From: Conexibacter sp. DBS9H8 | Lineage (GTDB): Bacteria > Actinomycetota > Thermoleophilia > Solirubrobacterales > Solirubrobacteraceae | Assembly: GCF_023330685.1 (NCBI RefSeq) | Contig: NZ_CP097128.1 | Span: 1,736,001 to 1,800,000, forward strand | DNA: 64,000 nucleotides | Reading direction: 5' to 3' | In this document: positions 1 through 8,112 of the stretch, piece by piece | Numbering within the stretch: position 1 is the stretch's first letter | Layout of the letters: every line of letters begins with the position of its first letter | Notes under the pieces: generated by a model | Seen by the model: the letters and a program-made list of their open reading frames with translations, nothing else | Databases searched by the model: none | Told to the model about the DNA's origin: nothing | Program-made: the position numbers and the translations under genes

Positions 1-650
1 TGCGCCTCGGCGTCGCCGCGACAGGCCTGATCGAGTCCGGCGGCCGGGTGATCGGGGCCGACACGACCGCCGGGCCGGTATTCGCCGGCGCGGTCTGCGT
101 CTGCGCCGGCGTCCGCTCGCGGGCACTGTGTGCCGGGGTCGGGCTCGACCTGCCGCTCACGCCGACGGTGATCGCGCTGCTGACGGTGCCCCGCGCCGTC
201 CCCGGGCACCTCAGTGTGATCGACGCCGCCGGCGGCATCTACTTCCGTCCCGACCCGCCGCAGCAGACGATCGTCGGTCGGCGCGCCTTCGATGACGTCG
301 TCCTCGACGCGCCCGACGACGAGCCCGAGCCGCCGGACTGGTCGTTTATGGACGCGGCCCTGCCCGCCCTGCAACGGCGGCTTCCCTCGGCCATCGGCGC
401 ACCGGTGATCGCCCGCCGGGCCGGCCAGCTCGACATGACTCCGGACGGCCGTCCGCTCCTCGGTCCGACCGCGCTCCCGGGGCTGTGGCTCTCCTGCGGC
501 TGGAGCGGAACGGGCTTCAAGACCGGACCCTCAGCGGGCCAGCAGCTCGCCCGCTGGCTCGTGACCGGCAGTGCCCCGGACCGGGATCTGGAGGCCTTCT
601 GCATCGAGCGGGTGCCCGAGCCGGCGCGCGGTCCGCGTTCACCGCACTAA
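1..650 (+). CDS. FAD-dependent amine/amino-acid oxidoreductase (DAO family), C-terminal part
   Basis: The gene enters from the left edge; the first whole codon is at position 3 and about 215 residues are visible, ending with TAA. The C-terminal signature of the DAO/sarcosine oxidase beta family is clear: 'MTPDGRPLLGPT' followed by 'LSCGWSGTGFKTGPSAGQQLA', where the glycine-rich segment closes over FAD. The N-terminal Rossmann motif would lie outside the window, so substrate cannot be read. Family members oxidise secondary or primary amines such as sarcosine, N-methylglutamate or D-amino acids. With a GlnT/GMAS-like enzyme and a split glutamate synthase nearby, an N-methylglutamate or amine dehydrogenase role is attractive but is inference. 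Confidence 0.8.
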   Translation, partial: RLGVAATGLIESGGRVIGADTTAGPVFAGAVCVCAGVRSRALCAGVGLDLPLTPTVIALLTVPRAVPGHLSVIDAAGGIYFRPDPPQQTIVGRRAFDDVVLDAPDDEPEPPDWSFMDAALPALQRRLPSAIGAPVIARRAGQLDMTPDGRPLLGPTALPGLWLSCGWSGTGFKTGPSAGQQLARWLVTGSAPDRDLEAFCIERVPEPARGPRSPH

Positions 651-663
651 AAGCGACCCCGGC

Positions 664-2406
664 GTGGATCTCGCCAGGACAGAGCTGATCCGGTTCCTCG
701 GAATGCGCCCACCCTTTGACGCGCTGGCGGCGGACGAGCTCGCCGAGCTTGCCGAGGCGACCGAACTGGAGTTCCATCCGCGCGGCGCGGCGATCCTCAC
801 CGAGGACGGGGGGCCCGTGACCTTTCTGCGGGTGATCAGCGCCGGCGCGGTGCGGATCGTGCACGCCGGCCGGCTGCTTGACCTGCTCGTCAGTGGCGAC
901 AGCTTCGGGCATGATGCGATGCTCGCCGGAATGCCGCCGGGCTTTGAGGCACGGGCGGCTGAGGACACCCTCTGCTACCGGATTCCCGCCGAGAGCGCGG
1001 GGCCGCTGCTCGCCCGAGCCCGCCACGGGATGCTCGCGCTCCGCGCGGGCGACCCGGCGAACCGGGCGGTGACCCATCTCATCCGCACCGCGACGGTGCT
1101 CTGTTCGCCCGAGCAGCCGATCGCCGAGGTGGCCGCGGAGATGACGCAGGCCGGGACCGACGCCGCCCTCGTGCGCCTCGAGCGACACCCTGCCGGGCCG
1201 CCCGAGGCCGGCGGCTGGGTGGACGGGTTCGGGATCGTCACCGACCATGATCTGCGCAGCCGGGTGCTCGCCGCCGGGGTCAGTGCAGAGGCGCCCGTCG
1301 GCTCGATCATGACCACCCCGGTGTTCACCGTCACCCCCGACCGGCTCGGTGCGGAGGTGATGTTCGCGCTCCTGGAACGCGGCCTCCACCACGTCCCGGT
1401 CCTCACCCGCAGCGGCCAGGTAGTCGGAATCGTCTCCGACAGCGACCTCAGCGCCCCCCGGGAGCGGGCCTGGTTCAGGATCCGGCGCCTGATCGACGCC
1501 GCCGGCGACCAATCGGGGCTGGCGGCCGCATCGAAGACGATCATGCCGGTCCTCATCGACCTCCACCGGGCGGGCGTGGCGGCGCTCGCCATCGCCCGGG
1601 TCCTCTCGGCGCTCACGGACGCGCTGATCGTCCGCGCCCTCGAGCTCAGCGGCGCCGCTCCCAGTCCGGAGTGCCCGTCGCTGTGGCTCGCGCTCGCCGG
1701 CCACGCTCGCCGTGAGCTGACGCCCGCCTCCGGACCGATCGCCGCGAGCGTCGGTGCCCGCATCCCGGTCCCGGTCCCGGCCCCGGCTACGTCGCTTGCG
1801 GCGCTGCTCGGCGCCTGCGGGATACCCGACCCCGTCCCCGCACAGACCGCGCCGGAGTGGGTGCGCGGAGCTCTCGCCGGCGATCCACTCGCCCGCCTCG
1901 TCCTCTGTGACCGCCGTCCCCTCGCCGGTCCGCCGGCTCTGCTGCCCGACGGTGTCGAGACAGATTCGCTGCGCGAGGTCCTGCTGCGCCTGCTCGCCGA
2001 GGAGTGTCTCAGGCTCACCGTCCCGACGGGCTTTGACCGGTCCGGGCTGCTGCTGCATCCCGACGACCGGCGCGCCGAGGAGCTTGACATCGCCACGGCG
2101 GCCGTCGTGCCGATTGAGGCGCTCGCGCGCTGGGGTGGCTGGGCGGCAGGGGAGACCGGGGCGGGGACGCCCGAACGGCTCGCGGCGACGGCGGAGCTCG
2201 GCCTGATCGACGCCGCGGACGCGCGGGCGCTCACGGAGGCGTTGACGCTCGCCTTCGAGCTGCGGATGGGCCATCAGCTCGAGTGCATCAGCGCCGGCGT
2301 CCCCCCCGACGACCGGATCGACGTGGCCACCCTCAGCCCGTTCACGCGCAGCCAGCTCCGCGAGGTCTTCCTCACCATCTCCGCCGTCCAGCGACGGCTT
2401 CGATGA
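664..2406 (+). CDS. cNMP-binding/CBS-pair/DUF294 protein with degenerate nucleotidyltransferase domain
   Basis: About 580 aa from GTG 664, chosen because the following residues fit the family N-terminus; codons further upstream fall inside the preceding gene. Domains in order: cyclic-nucleotide-binding fold (residues ~10-110), two CBS motifs (~140-270, ending 'VVGIVSDSDL'), DUF294 nucleotidyltransferase region (~335-480) and conserved C-terminal helical domain. The nucleotidyltransferase motif, usually GS..R followed by D.DN, reads 'LAGHARRELTPASGPIAAS': the Gly-Ser and both Asp are gone and the domain is shorter. The paralogue at 11447 keeps them. This copy is therefore probably a sensor or regulatory protein without transferase activity. 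Its stop overlaps the next start by 4 bp (ATGA), so it is coupled to the exonuclease gene. Confidence 0.85.
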   Translation: MDLARTELIRFLGMRPPFDALAADELAELAEATELEFHPRGAAILTEDGGPVTFLRVISAGAVRIVHAGRLLDLLVSGDSFGHDAMLAGMPPGFEARAAEDTLCYRIPAESAGPLLARARHGMLALRAGDPANRAVTHLIRTATVLCSPEQPIAEVAAEMTQAGTDAALVRLERHPAGPPEAGGWVDGFGIVTDHDLRSRVLAAGVSAEAPVGSIMTTPVFTVTPDRLGAEVMFALLERGLHHVPVLTRSGQVVGIVSDSDLSAPRERAWFRIRRLIDAAGDQSGLAAASKTIMPVLIDLHRAGVAALAIARVLSALTDALIVRALELSGAAPSPECPSLWLALAGHARRELTPASGPIAASVGARIPVPVPAPATSLAALLGACGIPDPVPAQTAPEWVRGALAGDPLARLVLCDRRPLAGPPALLPDGVETDSLREVLLRLLAEECLRLTVPTGFDRSGLLLHPDDRRAEELDIATAAVVPIEALARWGGWAAGETGAGTPERLAATAELGLIDAADARALTEALTLAFELRMGHQLECISAGVPPDDRIDVATLSPFTRSQLREVFLTISAVQRRLR

Positions 2407-3080
2407 GAGCCCCCTCACGCCGCACCCCGGCGGTGGCCCGCTACCGCCAGCACGGGCGGCCACAGATGCGCACCCCCTGGAATGAGGCGGAGTGGTGTGC
2501 TGTCGATCTCGAGCTCACCGGGCTCGATCCGGGCGCCGATCAGATCGTCGCCGCCGGCCTCGTCGTGGTGAGCGGCGGACGCGTCCAGCTCGGCCTGGCC
2601 CGCTACAGCCTCGTGGCGACCTCCCGCCGGTCCTCCGTCGCGGCCCTGCTCACCCACCGCGTGCGCGCGGAGGAGCTCGTCGGAGCGCCCACGCTCGATG
2701 AGGTGATGGAGATGGTCATCGACACGCTCGCCGGTCGCGTGCCGATCGTCCACCACGCGAGCGTCGAGCGGTCGTTCCTCGCCCCTCCGCTCGCCCGGCG
2801 GGGTGTGCGGATGCCGCCGGTCGCCGACACCGAGCGGCTCGGGCACCGCTGGTTGGCGCGCAGTCGCGGCGACGGTCCGCCCGCGCTCTCGCTGCCGGCG
2901 CTCGCGGCGGCGCTCGGGCAGACCGCCGAGCCCGCCCACCACGCGCTCGCCGACGCGATCTCGACCGCCGCCGCGTTCATCGCCCTGGCGACGCTGTGGG
3001 GGGGACACGGACGGCCCCCGACCGTCGGCGAACTGCTCGACGCGAGCGCCGACCCGCACGCGGAGCGGACCGGCCGCTGA
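2403..3080 (+). CDS. DEDDh 3'-5' exonuclease (DNA polymerase III epsilon-like)
   Basis: 225 aa from ATG 2403, which overlaps the upstream stop as ATGA and indicates translational coupling. Exo I motif 'AVDLELTGLDP' gives the catalytic D and E, and the Exo III motif 'HHALADAISTA' gives the histidine and last aspartate; 'HHASVERSFL' fits Exo II. It is a stand-alone proofreading-type exonuclease rather than a polymerase subunit fused to a helicase. Co-occurrence of such an exonuclease with a cNMP-CBS-DUF294 protein is a recurring arrangement, but the shared job is not established. Substrate could be DNA or small RNA. Confidence 0.85.
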   Translation: MRAPSRRTPAVARYRQHGRPQMRTPWNEAEWCAVDLELTGLDPGADQIVAAGLVVVSGGRVQLGLARYSLVATSRRSSVAALLTHRVRAEELVGAPTLDEVMEMVIDTLAGRVPIVHHASVERSFLAPPLARRGVRMPPVADTERLGHRWLARSRGDGPPALSLPALAAALGQTAEPAHHALADAISTAAAFIALATLWGGHGRPPTVGELLDASADPHAERTGR

Positions 3081-3156
3081 GCGTTCCGACTGACCCGGCG
3101 GAGAGTTCGGACGGACTCGGCGGACGCAGACACCGCTCCGTCACGTCCCACCGGCC

Positions 3157-4524
3157 TCAGAACAGCTGGAGGTAGCGGTCGAGCTCCCACTGGGTGATCT
3201 GCACGTGCGCCTCCCGGGCCTCGGCCTGCTTGACGGCGATGAAGTAGTCGAGGTAGTCCCCCTTGGGTCCACTGCCGAAGGCGTCGCGGAGGACCGCGTC
3301 CCCAGCAAGCTCTCGGGTCGCGTCAAGGAGGTTCTCCGGCAGCATCGCGATGCCCGCCGCGGCCCGGGATGCGGGCGTCGACTCATACAGGTTGAGCTCA
3401 TTGGGGGCGCCCGCGTCGAGTTCGCGCTGCACGCCGTCAAGGCCGGCGGCGAGGATCGCCGTCGCCGCGAGGTACGGGTTGTTGGACCCGTCAACGGTGC
3501 GATCCTCGATCCGGCCCGGCCCGGGGACCCGCAACATCTGCGTGCGGTTGTTGTGCCCGTAGGAGACGTACACCGGCGCCCAGCTCGCCCCGCTCGTCGG
3601 GGCGCCCGCGTTGAGACGCTTGTAGGAGTTGACCGTCGGCGCGGTGATCGCGATGTAGGCCCGGGCATGTTCCTTGAGCCCGCCGATGAAGTGGTAGCCG
3701 AGCGGGGAGATCCCCAGGCCGTGCGGATCGGTCGCTGGATCCGCGTCAAAGACGTTCTCACCGTCCTTCCACAGGCTGAGATGGAAGTGGCAGCCGTTTC
3801 CGGTGAGATGCCCGAACGGCTTGGGCATGAAGGTCGCGAGCATGCCCCGCTGCTGGGCGAGGGACTCGACCATGTAGCGGAAGAAGATCGCCCGGTCACA
3901 GGTGGTGAGCGCGTCCGCGAAGGTGAAGTTCTGCTCGAACTGGCCGTTGGCGTCCTCATGGTCGGTCGCATAGCCGTCCCAGCCGAGCGTCTCCAGGGCA
4001 CGGGCGACCGTCGTGACGAAGTCGAGGCTGCGGGTGAGCGCACGCATGTCATAACAGGGCTGATCGAGGGTGTCGAGCTCGTCGGCGAGCCCGAGCGCCC
4101 CGGAAGGGTCGCGTCGGAGGAGGAAGTACTCGAGCTCGGCGCCGACCTTCAACTCGTACCCGGCGCTCGCCGCCCGGGCGAGGGCCCGGCTGAGGATCGT
4201 GCGCGGACAGTACGGCCAGGGCTCCCCTTCGACCTGCAGGTTGCAGGCGAAGCGGGCGACGTTCGGCTGCCAGGGGAGGATCGTCAGGCTCGCCGGATCG
4301 GGAACGGCGCTGATGTCGGGGTCGGCGGGAGTCTGGGCGATCGCTCCCGCGGCGGCCCCGGCAAAGCCCGCCCCCTCCGTCAACAGGGCATCGAGGTGCG
4401 TGGCGGGCACGAGCTTGGCGTTCGGCTTGCCGTGCATGTCGACGAACTGGGCGAACAGGAACTCGATGCCCTTGTCAGCGACGATCTTGGCGACGTCGTC
4501 CGGATTCTGGGGTGCGGTGCTCAT
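3157..4524 (-). CDS. glnT: GlnT/GMAS-type glutamine synthetase family protein
   Basis: 455 aa from ATG 4524; the in-frame extension to 4608 is not family-like. Glutamine synthetase fold: N-terminal beta-grasp ('FAQFVDMHGKPNAKLVP') and catalytic domain with 'GAELEYFLLRR', 'HEDANGQFEQNF', 'GNGCHFHLSLW' and the C-terminal 'RIEDRTVDGSNNPYLA', which supply the metal- and ATP-binding residues. Length and motifs match the GlnT group, which includes gamma-glutamylmethylamide synthetase (ATP-dependent joining of glutamate to methylamine) as well as true glutamine synthetases. The split glutamate synthase-like genes at 13.5-16.4 kb, two PucR regulators and a permease nearby favour an amine substrate. 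Divergent from a PucR-type regulator over an 86-bp gap with a perfect dyad. Confidence 0.85.
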   Translation of the reverse strand: MSTAPQNPDDVAKIVADKGIEFLFAQFVDMHGKPNAKLVPATHLDALLTEGAGFAGAAAGAIAQTPADPDISAVPDPASLTILPWQPNVARFACNLQVEGEPWPYCPRTILSRALARAASAGYELKVGAELEYFLLRRDPSGALGLADELDTLDQPCYDMRALTRSLDFVTTVARALETLGWDGYATDHEDANGQFEQNFTFADALTTCDRAIFFRYMVESLAQQRGMLATFMPKPFGHLTGNGCHFHLSLWKDGENVFDADPATDPHGLGISPLGYHFIGGLKEHARAYIAITAPTVNSYKRLNAGAPTSGASWAPVYVSYGHNNRTQMLRVPGPGRIEDRTVDGSNNPYLAATAILAAGLDGVQRELDAGAPNELNLYESTPASRAAAGIAMLPENLLDATRELAGDAVLRDAFGSGPKGDYLDYFIAVKQAEAREAHVQITQWELDRYLQLF

Positions 4525-4542
4525 CGTCTCAGAGGTATATGT

Positions 4543-4574
4543 GCCTTCTGGTGGGGTCGCAATGTCCAGAAGGC
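4543..4574. promoter_or_regulatory. Dyad operator in the glnT / PucR divergent promoter
   Basis: Perfect 9-bp inverted repeat GCCTTCTGG - 14 nt - CCAGAAGGC between the two divergent starts. It is followed at 4573-4583 by a second short dyad, CCGGT A ACCGG. The size and place fit a dimeric regulator, most simply the PucR protein at 4611, controlling both directions. The assignment of the regulator is inference. Confidence 0.6.
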
Positions 4575-4610
4575 CGGTAACCGGTCGGCTAGCATGTCCC
4601 TCGCGCACAT

Positions 4611-6335
4611 ATGAGCGATCCGGTGGCCCACTCCTCTGACGACCGCGGTCTTGCCGCGGAGAACGCCACGCTCTACCGCGTCATCCGGCTCGTCTCCAGC
4701 TCCCTTGAGCTCGGCCCGATGCTCGCCGGGATCGTTGAGATCGCGACGGAGGCGACCGCCTGCCACGCCTGCTTCATCTACCTCGTCGACGGGGACACGG
4801 TGACGATCCGGGCCGCCTCCCCGGTCTTCAGCGAGGCCGTCGACGCGGTCAGCTTCTCCGTCGAGGAGGGACTCACCGGCTGGGTCGTCCGGCACCGGCG
4901 CTCGGCCTTTCTCCGCGACGGCCTGGCCGACGATCCCCGCAGCAACTACGTGCCGTTGCTGCGGGAGGAGGACTTCCAGTCGATGGTCGCCGTGCCGATC
5001 CTCAGCCGCGGAGGGGAGGCGATCGGGGTGATCGTGCTGCACACCCGCGCCCCTCACGAGTTCGGTGAGGACGTGCTCAACCTGCTCGAGCACATCGCTT
5101 CGCTCGTGTCCGGGGCGATCGAGAACGCGCAGGCATACGACCGTGAGCGCCGCCGCGTCGATGTCCTCACCGGCATCGCCGCGCTCACGGAGCAGGTCTC
5201 CGGATCCGTCGGGACCGGCGCGCTCGCCGCGACCGTCACCGGGGGAGCCCGGGCGCTGCTCGGGGCCGGCCGCTGCTCGCTCTACCGGCTCACCCGAGAG
5301 GGCACGGCCGTCGAGCTGCTCGCCCGCGCTCCCGAGGACGCGGCCGCCCCCGTCGCCCGGACCCCGGCGGACCTGCTGATGGACCCCGCTCTGCTGACGA
5401 TCCCGCTGATCGCCGGGGAGGAGCCGCTTGGGATGCTCGCCTGCGCTCCCGCCGCCGACCGTGAGTTTCGCCGTGAGGAGCGGGAGATCGCCCGGGCGAT
5501 CGCGCACCTGGCGGCGGTCGCGCTCACCCGGGTCGCCCTCATCGAGGACCTGACGACGACCAACACGGTCAAGGATCTGTTTGAGGCGCTCGCCGCGGGC
5601 AACGCCGAGTTCGCCGCCGCCAAGGCCGGGGAGCTGCGCTGCGATCTCTCCCGGCCCTACGTGATCGCCTGTGCGACCCCGGCGGGCGGGGGCGACACCT
5701 CCGCAGCAGACTGGAGCGCCACCGCAGAGCGGGTCGGCCTCGCCCTCGCCCAGCGGGCGTCCCGCACGGCCGTGGAGGCCGGACCCGGTCCGGTGCGGGC
5801 GCTGATCGTGCTCGACCACCCGGCCCGTGAGCGGGCGGAGGCGCTGTTGGAGGACAGCCGGGCAGTCGGGGCCGAACACGGCGTCGCGCTTGGCCTGTCC
5901 GGCGTCCACCACGGCGCGGAGGAGCTCGTGCGCTGCCACCGGGAGGCGGTCGATGCCGCGACGATCGGCCGCGCCCTTGTCGGGGCCGGCGGCGCGGTCG
6001 GGTACGGTGCCCTCGGCGCCTACCGCTATCTCGTCCACATCGCGCCCGAGGACACGCCGCAGGATCGCATGCGCGACGCCGTCGACCTCCTGATCGACTA
6101 CGACCGGCGCCGGCGCACCGCGCTGCTCGACACGCTCGAGCGCTACCTCTCAGAGCGCCAGTCGGTGATCGAGTCGGCCCGTCAGCTCTACGTGCACCCG
6201 AACACGCTGCGCCAGCGGCTCGCCCGGATCGAGGAGCTGACCGGCCTGTCCCTCGAGCACGACGATCTGCTCTCCCTCGAGCTGGCGATCAAGCTCGCCC
6301 GGCTGCACCGTCGCCCGCTGCCAGCAGCGGGTTGA
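4611..6335 (+). CDS. GAF-domain PucR/CdaR-family transcriptional regulator
   Basis: 574 aa. Order: GAF domain (~25-180, with 'VEEGLTGWVVRHRRSAF'), a second GAF-like segment (~190-320), CdaR/GGDEF-like domain (~330-470) and C-terminal PucR helix-turn-helix (~505-565, 'RQLYVHPNTLRQRLARIEEL'). GAF-PucR regulators respond to small ligands and commonly control purine, polyamine or gamma-aminobutyrate-type nitrogen catabolism. It is divergent from glnT, so it probably controls that gene and itself. The ATG has no Shine-Dalgarno; a TAGCAT hexamer sits at 4590-4595, so the leader is very short. The 3' end overlaps the convergent second PucR gene by 47 bp. Confidence 0.85.
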   Translation: MSDPVAHSSDDRGLAAENATLYRVIRLVSSSLELGPMLAGIVEIATEATACHACFIYLVDGDTVTIRAASPVFSEAVDAVSFSVEEGLTGWVVRHRRSAFLRDGLADDPRSNYVPLLREEDFQSMVAVPILSRGGEAIGVIVLHTRAPHEFGEDVLNLLEHIASLVSGAIENAQAYDRERRRVDVLTGIAALTEQVSGSVGTGALAATVTGGARALLGAGRCSLYRLTREGTAVELLARAPEDAAAPVARTPADLLMDPALLTIPLIAGEEPLGMLACAPAADREFRREEREIARAIAHLAAVALTRVALIEDLTTTNTVKDLFEALAAGNAEFAAAKAGELRCDLSRPYVIACATPAGGGDTSAADWSATAERVGLALAQRASRTAVEAGPGPVRALIVLDHPARERAEALLEDSRAVGAEHGVALGLSGVHHGAEELVRCHREAVDAATIGRALVGAGGAVGYGALGAYRYLVHIAPEDTPQDRMRDAVDLLIDYDRRRRTALLDTLERYLSERQSVIESARQLYVHPNTLRQRLARIEELTGLSLEHDDLLSLELAIKLARLHRRPLPAAG

Positions 6336-7233
6336 GGAGCCGGTGCACCTTGAGCGCGAGGCCGAGCTGCTCGCGGTCGGCGTAGTGGATCGGGTTCAGT
6401 CCCGTCAGGCTGAAGATCCGGTCGAGTCGAGCGGCGACGGTGTGGCGGTGGGCGCGCAGCCGTTCCGCCGTCGCGTTCATGTTGCAGTCCGCGTCGAAGT
6501 AGGCGCACAGGGTGCTGACGAGCTCGGTCTCCTGGCGCGCGTCGTAGGCGAGCAGCGGCGCGACGATCTGGTCGTGAAAGTCACGCAGGCCGGTCGGGTC
6601 GGCGGCGAGCATCCGCAGCAGCAGGCGGTAAGTGCCGCTGCCGATCTCCTCCACCACCCGCTGGCCTGAGCTGCGCACGAGCTCGAGGACGAGTTCGGCC
6701 TCACGCAGCGCCCGGCCGAGGTCGGCGGGGTCGGACTGGTAGCTGGAGATGCCGACGAGCCCGTAGGGGGCGATCCGCCCGGCGAGCGCGCGGACCGCGC
6801 CGAGGCTGCCGGCGATACACGAGCCCGTGCAGGGGAGGACGGCGTACAGCCGCACCGGCTCTCCGATCCGGCTGTGGACGAGCACCTCCTGACAGCCGTC
6901 GGCGATGATCGCGGTGACATAGGCCGGGCGGCGAACCGACAGCTCGACACAGAGCGCCTGGGCACCGAGGCTGAGATCACACCCCAGCTCGGCGGCCCGA
7001 CGGATCACCTCACCCTCTTCGAGGCGCGCGTGCTCGAGGAGATCGTCGATCAGCGAGGCGGCGCCGCCGGGCGCCGCCTCGCTTCCGGGCCGGCCGGAGG
7101 TTCCTCCCGCGACGGCGGTCGCGCTGAGCTGCAACTGCTCGGCGGCCTCACGAACCGCCTCCGCGAGCTGGCTGAGGCGTGCGAGCGCCTCTGACCTCGC
7201 CACCGGCCCGGGGTCCCCGACAGACACGCTCAT
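6289..7233 (-). CDS. PucR-family transcriptional regulator
   Basis: 314 aa. N-terminal helical region, a CdaR/GGDEF-like middle domain, and a C-terminal PucR helix-turn-helix ('ERLRAHRHTVAARLDRIFSL', ~265-290). No GAF domain, unlike the convergent regulator with which its last 47 bp overlap. It follows the ABM-domain gene (7287) on the same strand with a 53-bp gap, so the two may be co-transcribed. Having two PucR regulators back to back suggests two inputs into one nitrogen catabolic set. Confidence 0.82.
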   Translation of the reverse strand: MSVSVGDPGPVARSEALARLSQLAEAVREAAEQLQLSATAVAGGTSGRPGSEAAPGGAASLIDDLLEHARLEEGEVIRRAAELGCDLSLGAQALCVELSVRRPAYVTAIIADGCQEVLVHSRIGEPVRLYAVLPCTGSCIAGSLGAVRALAGRIAPYGLVGISSYQSDPADLGRALREAELVLELVRSSGQRVVEEIGSGTYRLLLRMLAADPTGLRDFHDQIVAPLLAYDARQETELVSTLCAYFDADCNMNATAERLRAHRHTVAARLDRIFSLTGLNPIHYADREQLGLALKVHRLLNPLLAAGDGAAGRA

Positions 7234-7286
7234 GGCCGGAGAGTGCCAGGGGCCGGCGGCGGTGGCGTTGGCCCTCGGGCCAGAGA

Positions 7287-7805
7287 TCAGCCGCCGACCG
7301 GCTCCAGTGCGGACGGCTCAGGGATCGCCGCCGCTGCCGGCCCGGCGGCGAGATCCTTGAACACGGCGAAGCTCGAGGGTTGCTCGCCGAGTACCGGGAA
7401 GGTGAAGGTGCAGGTCGGGCAGGGCTGCGCGAGCGTCGCCTGCTCGTGCTCGAGATCGTAGGCCCGATCCTGGAACTCGCCACAGCACGGGCAGACGCGC
7501 AGCAGCCGGGTCGAGGCGAGCTCGAAGTTCGTGATGATGTCCTCCATGATCGCGCCGTTGGCCGCCCAGGCCTTGGCGTACTTGTGGTAGGTGTTGAGGT
7601 GCCAGTCCCGGAGCGCCTCCATGCTCGCCCACATGCTCACCTCGTTGAACCAGCCGGGGTCGTCCGGGTGCTCCCACCAGGTGAGATGGAGAAAGCCGGG
7701 GAGGGTCATCAGATGCCGGCGCGTGTCGGCAAAGACGACCTTGAACTTCTCGTACGCGTCGGGGCTGGAGAAGCGGACGCGCTGCATGCTGAGATAGACG
7801 GCCAC
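7287..7805 (-). CDS. ABM-like (dimeric alpha/beta barrel) protein with C-terminal zinc ribbon
   Basis: 172 aa from GTG 7805, which has an AAAGGA Shine-Dalgarno 6-7 nt upstream. Residues ~1-105 resemble an antibiotic-biosynthesis-monooxygenase/heme-degrading fold ('FLHLTWWEHPDDPGWFNEVS'). Residues ~110-145 hold two cysteine pairs, 'VCPCCGEFQ' and 'QPCPTCTF', spaced like a zinc ribbon or rubredoxin knuckle. The combination is unusual for ABM proteins. It is encoded next to a PucR regulator and divergent from the permease across a region with a strong dyad. Function unknown; it could be a redox or metal-dependent oxygenase, or a sensor. Confidence 0.65.
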   Translation of the reverse strand: MAVYLSMQRVRFSSPDAYEKFKVVFADTRRHLMTLPGFLHLTWWEHPDDPGWFNEVSMWASMEALRDWHLNTYHKYAKAWAANGAIMEDIITNFELASTRLLRVCPCCGEFQDRAYDLEHEQATLAQPCPTCTFTFPVLGEQPSSFAVFKDLAAGPAAAAIPEPSALEPVGG

Positions 7806-8112
7806 GTGTGATCCTTTCGCTGAGGGTCCGGGCGCAGCGGCCACCACACGGGTGGCGGTCGCCGACCGTCGGGACGGTAGGCCCGATCCCCCGCGTCGAC
7901 AGCGGACCCGCGGTCGGGAGCGACAGGACCGGAGGTCCGTGTGGCGGGCCGACACACGGACCCGTCCGAATGTGTGCGCCCGAGCCGTTGTCGGTCCGGC
8001 ACATCCTCGACAGCTTCGGGGTCGGGTCACTGGGGCCAGCCGGACCGATTTGCCTCAGTGAACAGCAGTGGCCAGGGCACGGACACAAACGATCGAGAGG
8101 ATGTGGTGGACA
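7806..8112. other. Divergent intergenic region, no gene
   Basis: 307 bp between the ABM-domain gene and the permease. I see no convincing reading frame. It holds the strong dyad at 7934-7962 and a smaller hairpin, GCCACC...GGTGGC, near 7835-7852. It most likely carries both promoters. Confidence 0.6.
7934..7962. promoter_or_regulatory. 10-bp perfect inverted repeat, candidate operator
   Basis: GGTCCGTGTG - 9 nt - CACACGGACC, perfect over 10 bp. It lies about midway between two divergent genes, so a terminator role is unlikely and a regulator site is the simplest reading. One of the two PucR proteins is a candidate binder; this is inference. Confidence 0.55.

Noticed and set aside
517-2463. 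648-codon open frame on the minus strand
   Set aside because: Antisense shadow of the cNMP-CBS-DUF294 and neighbouring genes; Arg/Gly/Asp-rich low-complexity translation with no domain.
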